64,000 nt of DNA from Rhexocercosporidium sp. MPI-PUGE-AT-0058 (lineage: Eukaryota > Ascomycota > Leotiomycetes > Helotiales). Shown here in pieces: positions 1 through 11,263 of the stretch; within the stretch, counting starts at the first letter, position 1; the number at the start of each line of letters is the position of its first letter. The notes under the pieces are model-generated. The model saw only the letters and a list, made by a program, of their open reading frames with translations, had not been told where the DNA came from and did no database searches. Where the stretch lies: assembly GCA_020746875.1 (NCBI GenBank), contig JAGTJL010000016.1:1426001-1490000 (forward strand), written 5' to 3'. Made by a program: the position numbers and the translations under genes.

Positions 1-784
1 TTCCACCATCACGGCCAACATTGCGCCCCTCGAGTTGACGCTGTCGTTCCCGGTTCTGCTCCAAAGCTGTCGCTGTTGTTTCGGAGAGCTGCGGAGCACT
101 GATAGATGGCGCCGACTTGATGAACGAGATTGGAAGGAGTGCGAAGCCGGCAGCCGTATACAAAATGTATAGGAGCGTGCCCAAGGATATGAGCAATCCA
201 AGTGCGAAGGTCAATGCCCGCACTCCGTGGTTCTCTACTAGGAGGCGCTTGAAGTAGTCCAGATCATAGTGAGCACCCTTGCGGTCCTTTGCAACCGGCA
301 CGAAAAATCCGACGAGGAACAGGATGACTACAAGGACGACAAATATAACGGTGTACTTTAAGGCTCCCAGGAATCTCTGACCGAAGCTCTGAGAGCCTTC
401 CTCATCTTCGACATCGTCGTATTCTTCGTAAAAGAAGTACGTAAATGGAACCACGAGCAGACAGAGTATAGCGTCGAAGCTGTATAGACTATAATAGACA
501 ATCTTGAGCGTAACCAGAATCCTGTGCACTGCCTCTGGGGTTGCCCAATCCTTCTTGGCTCCAAGCTTTGTGGAAGTTGTAGAGCTCACAAGTGCAATGT
601 CGACTGGTAGGAGGAGGACCGTTGCCAACAATGAGGTCAGCGTTATTATGGTGACTGTTGAAACAAGCGCAGAGCGGTCTCGCGGAGTTTGGTAGGTGTA
701 GGTAAAGATGGCGGCGATGAGTGCTACGAGTCCTACTGCGACTGCGTATGCGACCCAGATAAATGCCATCTGGATAAGAGCCAT
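1..784 (-). CDS. LMBD1-type lysosomal cobalamin transporter, 5' part (cut by window edge)
   Basis: The frame is open from an ATG at 784 down to base 1, giving about 261 N-terminal residues without an intron; the C-terminal half lies outside the window. The protein begins [20 protein letters not shown] and shows about five hydrophobic spans (roughly residues 5-27, 38-58, 88-112, 140-162 and 200-222). Between spans 3 and 4 is an acidic loop ([11 protein letters not shown]). This is the layout of the fungal LMBR1-like family annotated as probable lysosomal cobalamin transporter, which exports vitamin B12 from lysosome or vacuole in animals. The fungal role is inferred from family membership only. 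It is divergent from CFT1, sharing about 500 bp of upstream DNA. Confidence 0.8.
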   Translation of the reverse strand, partial: MALIQMAFIWVAYAVAVGLVALIAAIFTYTYQTPRDRSALVSTVTIITLTSLLATVLLLPVDIALVSSTTSTKLGAKKDWATPEAVHRILVTLKIVYYSLYSFDAILCLLVVPFTYFFYEEYDDVEDEEGSQSFGQRFLGALKYTVIFVVLVVILFLVGFFVPVAKDRKGAHYDLDYFKRLLVENHGVRALTFALGLLISLGTLLYILYTAAGFALLPISFIKSAPSISAPQLSETTATALEQNRERQRQLEGRNVGRDGG

Positions 785-1289
785 ACTGGGTGGTTGTAGG
801 CCTCTTCAGAGGGGTATCGGTTGGTGGAGTCCGTGGATTGATCTGATTGTAACGCGTGGTTAGCTATGGTCGAACGACATCTGCAAGCAGCAGACAAATA
901 TGGCGAGCAGAACTGGGCTACTCACAAGAAGAAGAATCCTGTCCTTCTCTGCAATCTAGTTGACGTATTCCGAATGATGGTTGTGCGGGGGAAGGCTCTG
1001 GGAGGAAGAGAGAAATGAGGAGGAGTTGGTTGGAGCTGCACTAGATTTCTGACGTAGCTGGTGCATCGAGTAAACAGGGATCTTGTGAATGAGAGTGAGA
1101 GTGAGAGCTCTGGAGCTCCAGATCGAATCCCTGCTAAACAATGCGGGCGCTAGCGGCGATCGCAGAACAACCAGCGGAGGGACAGACATTTAAATCAACA
1201 AGACAACACCACAACCCCACAACCCCACGAACCTGCGCAGTTGAATCAAAATCCGAGGATATGCGGCGCGCTGATCGACGACTGCCATA
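785..1289. promoter_or_regulatory. Divergent intergenic region between LMBD1-like gene and CFT1
   Basis: This 505 bp stretch separates two start codons pointing away from each other, so it must hold both promoters and both 5' leaders. I see no TATA box in a convincing place. A GAGAGTGAGAGTGAGAG purine run lies near 1090-1110. No coding sequence is supported here. Confidence 0.5.
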
Positions 1290-4200
1290 ATGCAATGCTA
1301 TACGGAGCTGACACCTCCAACAGCTGTCACACACTCTCTGAACCTCCCCTTCATCTCTGCTGGCGCAAACAACCTTATTGTCGCCAAAACCTCCTTGCTT
1401 CAGATATTCACGACCAAGATTACCTCAATTGAAATCGAAAGCCCACAGAACATCCAGAAGCAAAATGATAAGTGGGACCCAACGGTCAACAATGGAGACG
1501 GGCTGGAGGCATCTTTTATTGGGGGAGACTCACTACTGCGTCCCGATCGCGCGAAAAGAACAAAGCTAATACTCGTGGCCGAATACACATTGTCCGGAAC
1601 AATTACATCGCTTGCGAGGATAAAGACAGTTTCTTCGAAGTCTGGGGGTGAAGCGCTGTTGGTTGGATTCAGGGACGCGAAGCTCAGCTTGGTGGAATGG
1701 GATCCTGCAAGGCCAGGAATCTCGACAATCTCGATACACTTCTACGAGCAAGATGATCTCCAGCGGAGTCCATGGGCGCCCAGCTTGAAAGAATGCGTGA
1801 ATGAGTTGACCGCCGATCCGAGGAGCAGATGCGCAGCGCTAAAGTTTGGGGGTCGGAATCTGGCTATTATTCCTTTCAAGCAGGATGATGAAGACGTCAA
1901 CATGGATGACTGGGACGAGGATATTGATGGGCCTCGTCCGGCTGACCAGGCGATCTCCAAAGCTACAAACGGCGTTAATGGCAAGGAGGGCACACCATAT
2001 AGCTCTTCGTTTGTTCTACGCCTAGCTACTCTTGACCCCAGTCTTATCAACCCAGTACATCTAGCCTTCCTCTACGAGTACCGAGAGCCGACTTTTGGGA
2101 TTCTGTCATCTACCCAAATGGCGGCTCCCTCTTTGCTCTTTGAACGAAGAGATCATATGACATATATGGTTTTCACCTTGGACCTCCACCAGAAAGCATC
2201 GACAACCATCCTCTCCGTCAGCGGACTACCGTATGACTTGTTTGAGGTCATTCCGCTTCCTGCGCCTGTTGGTGGAGCCTTGCTAATTGGCACGAACGAA
2301 TTGATACACATTGATCAAGCCGGGAAAGCGAACGGCGTTGCCGTCAATGTTTATGCCAAACAATGTACCTCCTTCAGTCTTGTCGATCAGTCGGACCTGC
2401 AAATGCGATTGGAAGGTTCGAAAATTGAACAACTCTCAATCCAAAGCGGAGAAATGATCATCATTCTTCAAAGTGGGGAAATAGCCATATTGAGTTTCCA
2501 CATGGATGGACGATCGGTTTCTGGACTGAGCGTGAGAAGAGTCTCCGCTGAAGCAGGCGGCTCGGTGATCCCCGCGTCTGTGTCTAGTATATGTTCTCTC
2601 ACCCACAACGCAGTTTTCATTGGCAGCGAGTTTGCAGACTCGATGGTTCTTGGTTGGAGTCGGAAGTCAAATCAGCTCTCTCGTCGGAAATCACGGATCG
2701 AGGTTGTCGAAGATGCAGATGATGACCTCCTTGATGAAATTGACGACGAGGACGATGATGCAGACGATGACTTGTACGGCGACGGCCCGTCAACAACACA
2801 AGCAAGTACAAATGGTATCGCCAAGTCCGAGACAGTGAACAGCAAGGCTGGTGACTATGTATTTCACATACACGACTCCTTGGTCAACATTGCTCCGATT
2901 GTGGACATTGCGTTTGGCAATGCAAGCTTCTTCTCAAAAGATGAAGATAGGGCTAACTCCGAAGGTGTCACAAGCGATTTGGAGCTTGTCGCGGCTGTCG
3001 GTAAGCAGAAGGCAGGGGCTCTGGCAGTACTCCATCGGAACATCCAGCCCAAAGTCGTCGGTCGGTTTGAATTCCCTGAAGCACGCGGAATATGGACAAT
3101 GAGCGCGAAGAGACCTACGGAGAAAGGGCTTGAAGTCAAAAAGGAAAAATCTGTAATTGGTGGTGATTACGCTATTGATGCTCAATACGATAAGTTCATG
3201 ATCGTATCCAAAGCTCTTGCGGATGGTACAGAGACATCTGATGTGTACGCATTGACATCTGCAAATTTCGAGGCTCTGGCGGGAACCGAGTTCGAGCCTG
3301 CTGCTGGATCAACAATCGAGGCTGGAACCTTGGGCAATGGCATGCGGGTTATTCAAGTCTTGAAATCTGAGGTTCGAAGTTATGATGGCGGTAAGTCTTC
3401 CCCGTTCGTTTCACCAACTCCTCGCCCCCTCACATCAATCGTCCTATTCGGTAGCATATGGAAAACGTCTCACGGTATAATTGCTTGGGTGTGTCTAAGT
3501 TTATGGAACTTATGTCTGCTTTCCGGGGCGCTATCTGGCAACGAATCATGTCCTATAGCATCAATGAAAGCGTTTACAATACCCTCCTCGTGCCTATCTC
3601 GTGCTATTGCTACCTACTACATGAATTATTCGAACCAGAACTGACCCGATGAATCACTTAGATCTCGGCTTGGCCCAAATCTTGCCCATGTTCGACGAGG
3701 ACACTGGAGCCGAGCCACAGATAGTAAGCGCAAGCTTCGCAGACCCTTACTTGCTACTTTTCAGAGATGATGCCAGCATCTTTGTCGCCCAATGTGACGA
3801 CAACAACGAGTTGGAAGAGATCGAGCGCGAAGATGATGCCCTTCTTGCTACCAAGTGGCTCACCGGCTGTCTTTACACGGATACTACGGGCGTCTTTGCA
3901 GCTGTGCAAACCGACAAGAGTCAATTCGAAGACAACGTCATGATGTTCCTGCTTAGTGCTACTGGAGCATTACATGTGAGTTGATCCTGCAAGAATCTTT
4001 GCTCCTAGAATTAACGACACTAGATTTATGCTTTACCCGACCTCTCGAAAGCGGTATATATTGCAGAGGGTCTCTGTTTTGTGCCCCCGGTCTTATCAGC
4101 AGACTACGCTGCGAGACGCTCTGCTGCTCGAGAGACTATAACCGAATTAATTGTGGCAGACCTTGGTGACGAGACCTCGAAGTCACCATACCTTATTGTA

Positions 4201-6043
4201 AGCCTTACCCGGAAAATATATTGACTATACTGACTGGCTTGAAGTTACGCCCATCTACTGATGATCTTACAATATACGAACCATTCCACACCAATTCTGA
4301 GTCAACATTGCCGCTCCCATCCACATTACAGTTCTTGAAGATCCATAACCCACACTTAGCCAGAAACCCAGACGTCTCTGCTATCGAGACCGAAGATGAT
4401 GCCCCAGGGAACAGAGACGAGCCCATGCGAGCTATTTCGAATCTGGGCGGCTACAGTACCGTTTTCCTTCCCGGTGGATCACCAAGCTTTATCTTGAAGA
4501 ATGCCAAGAGCACACCAAAAGTTTTAAGTCTACAAGGCCTTGGAGTGAGAGGCATGAGCAGCTTCCACACGGAAGGCTGTGACAGAGGATTCATCTATAC
4601 CGATGTCGATGGGGTCGCCCGAGTATCCCAACTTCCGCAGGACACGACTTTCGCCGAACTTGGTGTCTCGTTACAGAAGGTTGAACTGGGAGAAGAAGTT
4701 CATGGCGTGGCATACCACTCGACAACGGAGTGCTACATTGCTGCAACAAGCACACTGGTAGACTTCGAACTGCCAAAAGAAGAGGATCACCATCATCCTG
4801 CGTGGGCAAAAGAGGAGATTACCTTCAAACCAACGATGGAGCAGAGCCATCTGAAGTTAGTCAATCCCGTCAACTGGTCCATCGTCCACGAGGTTGAGCT
4901 AGATCCCTTCGAGGTCATTATGTGTATCAAAACACTTAATCTAGAAGTATCCGAAATCACCAATGAGCGAAGACATTGCATTGTCGTTGGGACAGGAGTT
5001 TCCAAAGGCGAGGATCTGGCGATCAAGGGCAGAATCCACGTCTACGACGTCGTCAGCGTTGTCCCGGAACCAGATCGGCCAGAGACCAACAAGCGGCTAA
5101 AACTAATAGCTAAGGAGGAAATTGCTCGAGGAGCCATAACGTGCATTTCCGAGATTGGAACCCAAGGATTCATGCTTGTCTCACAAGGACAGAAATGTAT
5201 GGTTCGCGGTCTCAAGGAAGATGGTACTCTCCTTCCAGTCGCATTCATGGACATGAACTGCTACGTAACATCTATCAAAGAGCTTCGAGGTTCAGGAATC
5301 TGCGTCTTTGCTGATGCTATCAAAGGGGTATGGGTTGCTGGTTACACAGAAGAGCCTTACAAGATGATGCTCTTCGGAAAGTCAGCGAAGAACATGGAGA
5401 TTATGCAGGCGGATCTCCTACCAGACGGGAAAGAGCTTTATGTCGTGGCTGCGGATTCGGATTGCAATTTACATATCATGCAATTCGACCCCGAGCGTAA
5501 GTTGATCCCCACAGTCGCAGCAGGAGCACACGTTAACTAAATTCTCTAGATCCAAAATCACTTCAAGGCCATCTCTTACTCCACCGCTCAACCTTTGCTC
5601 TAGGCGGCCACCTTCCCACAAGCATGACCGTTCTCCCACGCACCAAAGCCGCAACTCTACTTCCTCCTACCCCTGACGCTATGGACACCGCTGCCGAGGC
5701 TACGATCCCCGAGCATGAGCTGCTCCTAACTTCCAGCACAGGCTGCATCTCTCTCCTCTCGCCATTATCAGAGGAGCAATACCGTCGTCTAAGCACCTTA
5801 TCTAGTCATCTCATCAACACGCTCTACCACGCCTGCGGACTCAATCCAAGAGCATATAGAATCGACAAGGACGCGCCTGAGGGCATGGTGGGGAGCAGGA
5901 CTGTCATCGACGGAACGATTTTGATGCGCTGGATGGAACTGGGGAGTCAAAGACGAGCGGAGGTTGCAGGGAGAGTTGGCATCGACGTTGAGGAGGTGAG
6001 AGATGATTTGGCGACTTTGATGGGTGGGCTTGGGTATCTGTGA
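1290..6043 (+). CDS. CFT1: Cft1/CPSF160, cleavage and polyadenylation factor large subunit
   Basis: Five exons fit phase and similarity: 1290-3390, 3662-3975, 4024-4197, 4245-5496 and 5550-6043, giving 1444 residues, a normal length for fungal Cft1. The start MQCYTELTPPTAVTHSL is characteristic of the family. Cft1 is the beta-propeller scaffold of the cleavage and polyadenylation factor in the nucleus and binds pre-mRNA near the poly(A) signal. An acidic insert (about residues 473-500, runs of D and E) interrupts the first propeller region. The joins restore family blocks such as DLGLAQILPMFDEDTGAEP, STDDLTIYEPF and the C-terminal DGTILMRWMELGSQRRAEVA. Intron 1 is long (271 nt); the others are 47-53 nt. 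All donors are GT and all acceptors AG. Confidence 0.95.
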
Positions 6044-7152
6044 TCTTTGAAGGGTTCGGGTAGAGGCACATCTTGCTTGTATTTGTAGATTAGTCAGATG
6101 GGTGAAATCATAGGCAAGGTTTTGACATTTCAGACACAGAATATCCTCAGGGAAAATCCAAACATCACTATTGATCTAATAACGGAAACAGAATAGTATC
6201 ACAGCTTTATCTCTAGAAATCACACCCAGCATAATATACCTGGCAGTCAGTCACATTCGGAGCCAGGGAGCATAGTGCCCATTGATTTCATCTCATCTCG
6301 AAGAAGAAATAACAACACTTTCTGGCCAAATCTTAGCCCACGAAAGCCCTGCATCACAGCTCCACCTCATCGAAGCTCGGTGAGACAATGACTCCCGAGT
6401 CTTCAGTCTTGAGAAGCATCCGCTCAAAATCGGGTGCAAATCGAGCGATGAGACTCAAGTCTCCCTCCTCCACTCAATAGCTCAGTCTCGCTTCTTTCCA
6501 ACCCCAGACCATCCCCCAGAGATTCCCCAAACCATCCAGCCGCAATAAAATGCAAGGGTATATGTATTTTGACCTTTGCGTACCTGCGTCATTTTAGATA
6601 CTTTCCACTCATGTCCTTGGTCTATGTCTACTCCCTGATTCTTTTCCTCCTGTTCCTTGTTTCTGGCATTGATGTTCTGTGTGAAGTACGGCAAGCAGCT
6701 TGGCAAGCATACCTTCTGCGTTGCAACAACTGCATTGATGGTAGTGACAAGGCTGACTCACCAGCCATATTTCCTTGAGATCCTCGTCGGATGATCCGAA
6801 AGAACCATGGTCTATAAATGCTGCCTACAGCGTTCTGGGGACTTGTTTGGACGGCTATCAACGAGGCCGTGATAGTTGAGACCTGTCCATATCTTGGATG
6901 GGAATGTTGATCATATGTAGACTTTCTACATTACGGTGCCTTTTCCCCCCTTCATAGTCCACTTCCTTGCCTATCAATTCTGCAGTCCGATACCTTCATT
7001 TCTCACCTCTAAACACAGTAGGAATCCCAGTTCCAGCTGACATGAAGCCATCCGGTTTCCTAGACTCTATTTGCCATATGCATATGTATCTCCAACGTCC
7101 AACCGCTCCCCCACTCAGCCTCACCAACTGACCCACCCACCTTGAGACTTAG
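6044..7152. other. Intergenic, no gene supported
   Basis: This holds the CFT1 3' flank and the region upstream of the first small membrane-protein copy. Only short open frames without family resemblance are present on either strand. A first coding exon of the downstream copy probably hides near 7040-7150 (for example an ATG at about 7040 followed by a weak GTTTCC donor), but I could not settle it. Confidence 0.4.
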
Positions 7153-7503
7153 TCTTTACCATTTCGCGACATTCGAACGCGACATATCATCCGACAAGAA
7201 GGATCAACATATTAATTGGGGTGTTGACGATAGCGATTGGCGTTTTGAGCTCGATCCTCGCTTGGGCGACTTGGAAACCGACGAAAGACTTCAAGAAGAA
7301 TTTGAGATGCATGGGTAGGTCTTTCTTCTAGCGTTCCTTCATGGTGTCCGTATTTTTCTACTTCTCTAATGTGGGAGACTTGACTGAAGGTTTAGGTGAA
7401 AGGTCCAATGACAGAACAGATCCAGCTTGAGGATATTGAGCGGCATCCGTCCAGGCCGGGGTATGAACTTGCGTTGAGGTTTGGGATGAGTAAATGTTCC
7501 TGA
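7153..7503 (+). CDS. Small single-pass membrane protein, tandem copy A (start unresolved)
   Basis: Two exons can be read: 7153-7314 and 7403-7503. The first encodes a basic stretch, then a hydrophobic helix (INILIGVLTIAIGVLSSILA) followed by WATWKPTKDFKKN. The second encodes a short polar tail ending QLEDIERHPSRPGYELALRF and a few more residues. Donor GTAGGT and acceptor AAAG keep the same phase as in copy B (9020-9534), and both second exons open with GT CCA. A stop lies upstream in this frame and no ATG follows it, so a further 5' exon is needed (acceptor near 7151). I recognise no named family. The features suggest a helix-anchored peptide with a conserved C-terminal motif. It could also be a decaying copy. 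Confidence 0.5.
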
Positions 7504-9019
7504 GGAACCTTTCGGAATCGTGGAGTATCGTTCTCAGCTTGCTTGGTATAGTGGACGGAGTTCTGTCTTTGGGTCGAGTTTTAATGTTTAAATCTACAAA
7601 AGTGTTAAGAGGGTATTGACGGATCTTGTTGGGTTTGGAGCCGAAGGATTGGAATGTACGGAGGAACGCCACTATCTTGGCAATGCCAAGGCTAAGGTGC
7701 CTAGCAATCGGAGGACGCTGTAACTATAGAGCATTCTATGCGGCTCAGAGCTTATTTATAGCGCATAGTCCCTGTGTGCAACCCTCTAGGAAATTTCTTT
7801 CAGGCTGTCAGCCCTTAAAGCGCCGTTGCTCTGCCGGAACCTTGGGTGACACCAGGTGAGAAGGCTTGGCATCGCCAAAGTGGTGGCGTTCTCCAAGCCC
7901 CGGACCCTCACATGTCTTCACCATCTATCCATCTCATCCACTCTTCTTACCCCTCCATCCCACTTCCTGCATGTATAATTGGTGTGCAACCCCACTATGT
8001 AGACATCATGGCGTAAAATATCCCACTCCAAAGGCTCTACATGGAATTATAAAGTCAACGAGGTAGCCTAATGCATGTTATCCATCAACTGAGAACGTTT
8101 TCTGATGTTTGACTGCAGCAGTCCCCCACTCGCCGTAATTTCAACTTCTCTGCATACGTTTCAGGCCTTCATGACAACAAGTCTTTCGACAAGTCCTCAT
8201 ACATGAGAGTAGGCAACGTGTAAGATCAAGGCAACCCCGCTACAAAGCCCCATTGAGAAATTTCGGCGAGTTAAAAGCTTCGAAAGCGAAGAAGGTGGGT
8301 GGTGTTGTATCTCAGCATCAGTAAGCCTTCCTGAATACATTGGCAGGGACGAGCCGACTGCAGCATTGGACATGCAACTCGCTGGAAGAGTCAGAACAGG
8401 GCTTGAACTAACCAAACACTCAGATTTCCTCGTTCTGCCAAAGGCGGTGAGCTAAACGTTACCCCGGCACCTCCGTGCAGAGCTCATATTTCAGTGCAAA
8501 TAGGGAACTCGGCATCTCAGCCAATCAAATAATCCTAGCTTCGAATAACATATCTCAATTGCAGATGTATGGTATCGAAAAAGTTCCGGAAACAGGAACC
8601 GACGAGACAGACGCCCGACTCAGTAGCATCAAAGCGCCTAAGATCCCGCAAGTAGCCCACATTCACAAGAATAAAGTACCTGCTGCTGATAACACATTTC
8701 CTTGTAGACCCATGGCTCTGGGCGGGGCAAGACATCCCGTTAGTAGGCTTTTCCCCCAAGCAAATATTGTTGCAATTCTGCTCGACAGGGAGCCGAGGAG
8801 CTTGGAAGCAGGGGCGAAGTTCATTCGTCGGCTGTCACAATGGCTTTCAACCCCTGCGATTTAAAAGGTGATGTCTTTTGCTTTGCTCACCAACGAGAGT
8901 TGTCTTTGCAGCGGAGCATAAGTAGCTCCTATCCCCTCTCATGACCAAACCAAAAAAATCCCAAGGGACGGTAAACCCAGCCACAGCATTGACCCAAACA
9001 TCAAGAGTTGAAAGTAGCA
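7504..9019. other. Intergenic between small membrane-protein copies A and B
   Basis: About 1.5 kb with no recognisable gene. A 390-nt open frame at 8475-8864 (+) begins with GTG and resembles nothing I know. The rest is short frames only. No remnant of a fourth copy of the small membrane-protein gene was found. Confidence 0.4.
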
Positions 9020-9534
9020 ATGGGTATGCGAATCACCCATATAAACCCTCTTCCCGCACCACCACACACCCCGCATCCTTCAGCCTCGTCAACTTGACTG
9101 ACTTTGATAGCATTAGCCTCGTCTCCGCCCCTCCCGACTCTTCCAGCACTAGCGATTGGCATCCTACCTCGGGGTATCTCCGCAGACAACAAGATAAACA
9201 TCATAATCGGAGTCTTAACCATCATCATTGGCATCTTGAGCTCGATCCTGGCATGGTCCACATGGCGACTCACTCGCGATCGTAGAAGAAGGCATGGGCA
9301 TATCAGTACGATGTTTCCTTCCCATGGCTTTCTTCCTTGCAATTTATGATATTTGCTATCTATAACCTATAACCTATTCTTCGCAATTGTATCACTAGAA
9401 ATGCATTACACTTCCGGCATTCAAGCTAAGCTTATTCAGGTCCACCGGTCACCCCAACACCTCTTGAAGATATCCCGCGTCGTCTACCGAGACTCGGTTA
9501 TGAATTGGCACTTAGGTTTGGGAGGAGCGATTGA
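9020..9534 (+). CDS. Small single-pass membrane protein, tandem copy B
   Basis: A three-exon model keeps one frame: 9020-9023 (ATGG), 9111-9305 and 9440-9534, giving 97 residues. The first intron has donor GTATGC, a CTGAC branch-like site near 9098 and acceptor GATAG; the second has GTACGA and TTCAG. The product starts MALASSPPLPTLPALAIG, then a hydrophobic helix (INIIIGVLTIIIGILSSILA), WSTWRLTRDRRRRHGHI and a tail ending LEDIPRRLPRLGYELALRFG. Helix, W-x-TW-[RK] boundary and GYELALRFG ending are shared with copy A, so they are under constraint. A TATATAAA-like element lies near 9040, inside intron 1. No function can be assigned. The 4-nt first exon is the weakest part of the model. Confidence 0.55.
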
Positions 9535-10390
9535 TATGTGAGGCTTCTGTATCTTTCAGTCGTAATGATACTATGGCTTTAGAAGGTCTTGAAGCTTGGT
9601 AGCCTAGCATTTGTTCGCTTAGTTGATGATTATAGAGGTTTTTGGGCCACAGAATTAAAAGCAGTTGAAAATATTCATGTCCTTTCCATGAAAGTTTCTT
9701 GGGAAATCTTAACTAGAATTCTACCATACCATTGCGTTCATAGAAGAGCTTCAAAGTTTCGGATTTTCAGTATCACTAATTTACTGTGAAAAATGAAATG
9801 CTGGTAGAGCCGATCCTAATTATCAAGCCTAATCGTATTTGTCCCAGATGATCTTCCACATTGTCGTTGAGCGCTTAAAGAATAATTAGAAGAAGTATAA
9901 TGAGTTTGGTGTGGTGAGCGTGTATTCTGTGAGCTTCAGGGGTGCTGCGTCTTGAGGTTGGCGGTTGACGAGTTGTGGCATGGATGATGTCATTCGAAGG
10001 TGGGATACTGGAGTAGAGAACTCGACAAGGAGAACCTGAATAGTCTAGATGCTTCCTATGATATTGCGTTATTTGATAGTTCTGGCGAGCATAAGACTGA
10101 AAATAGCCCTTCCAAAAATGCTGAATCTTTGTTTTTCCATCACAGCACACCTGGGCACCTAGGCACCTAACACCGAAAACCAAATCAGATCACTGTACGA
10201 TCCTCCAACCTCTCCAGTGTTCAGAGAATTCCCTACACATTAACACGCCAATGCACATCAACCAATTAAAAACAAATGGCATGATATAACACTCCACCGC
10301 CTCCACTCCTTATCCAACCTCGTCCATCGCTCGCCTCGCCATAAACCTCCCAAACCTCTCAGCCACAACCAACCCACCCCATCCATGTCC
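9535..10390. other. Intergenic between small membrane-protein copies B and C
   Basis: AT-rich sequence with no supported gene. Short frames on both strands show no family resemblance. The pyrimidine-rich stretch at 10290-10400 resembles the leader seen just upstream of the helix exon in copies A and B. Confidence 0.4.
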
Positions 10391-10792
10391 TCACACTCGA
10401 AACAAAAATAAACATCATAATCAGCGTCCTAACCAAAGTAATCAGCATCCTAAGCTCAACCCTCGCATGGGCAACATGGCGCCTAACACATGCCCGTCAA
10501 CGGAGTGTGCACAAGAGTGTTGTTTGCTTTCCAGCTAAGTAAGCGAGCCCCTTTCTTTCCCCACTTTAACATGCGCTTCACTTTGCCTCTCCGTTCCACC
10601 TTTCCCTTTCGCCAATACACGGAACGAGTGCCATTGCAGAGTTTGAGCAATTATTCGGTTGAGGCGGATTGTCTATTGTTTAAATCCTACCATCAACCGA
10701 TGGCATCTGTGGCCGCACTACCTACTATTGATGGTCTGAATGGGTCTGAGCTTGCGTTGAAGTTAATCAGGAGTGAGTGGGTGAGTGAGTGA
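10391..10792 (+). pseudogene. Small membrane-protein gene, tandem copy C (most diverged, probably degenerate)
   Basis: The helix exon is recognisable at about 10402-10516: TKINIIISVLTKVISILSST, then LAWATWRLTHARQRSVHKS, followed by a possible GTGTTG donor. A charged Lys now sits inside the hydrophobic segment. About 200 bp on, 10715-10792 encodes LPTIDGLNGSELALKLIRSE, which aligns with the LEDI...GYELALRFGRS tail of copies A and B but has lost the LEDI and RFG residues. The linking phase is unclear, no in-frame ATG precedes the helix, and the local TGAG repeats at the 3' end look like drift. The most economical reading is a decaying third copy. Confidence 0.45.
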
Positions 10793-11263
10793 GTGACACG
10801 TGCTGTGCTGAAGGTGAACTATGCATATGTGCAACATTTCGGTTGCTTGTTTCTGAGTGAGGTGGGATTGAGTTGTGGTCAGAGCTTGGGGTTCTAGCAT
10901 TCATGAGTGATTGGATAGCTTTGTGGTCATCCAGGACATACGGATTCCCAGCCGGGGAGCAGCTCGAGGAGATACTAGGAGCTAGTGAGCAGGCAGAGTT
11001 GATTTGAACGATATTGTGCTGACCGTTGACATGGTATTTAAGAGCGTGGGTTAAGGAAGACGCAGTAGGAAAAGAGTGAAGTCAGCTCATATCAAAATAC
11101 CCATTCTATTTGCCTCATTACCCATATATTATACATTTGATGCCATTTCCGTTCCCTTCCCTTCCAATCCCAGCCCAAGTCTAATGTCGAAATTGATATT
11201 CTTGTGAATTCATCATCGTACTCCCAAAATTGTGTTTTGCTTAAGCCGAATATGCTTCATTAC
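10793..11263. other. Intergenic, 3' side of PAL1
   Basis: This stretch contains GTGAG/TGAG tandem units at its left edge (about 10771-10797) and otherwise unstructured sequence that includes the PAL1 3' untranslated region. No gene is seen. Confidence 0.4.

Noticed and set aside
7315..7402. A frameshift between the two exons of small-gene copy A
   Set aside because: With the acceptor at TTTAG the phase is wrong, but the AAAG a few bases on gives the same phase and the same GT-CCA exon start as copy B, so no lesion is needed.
8475..8864. A 390-nt open frame on plus between small-gene copies
   Set aside because: It begins with GTG rather than ATG, has no family resemblance and no clear splice partners.
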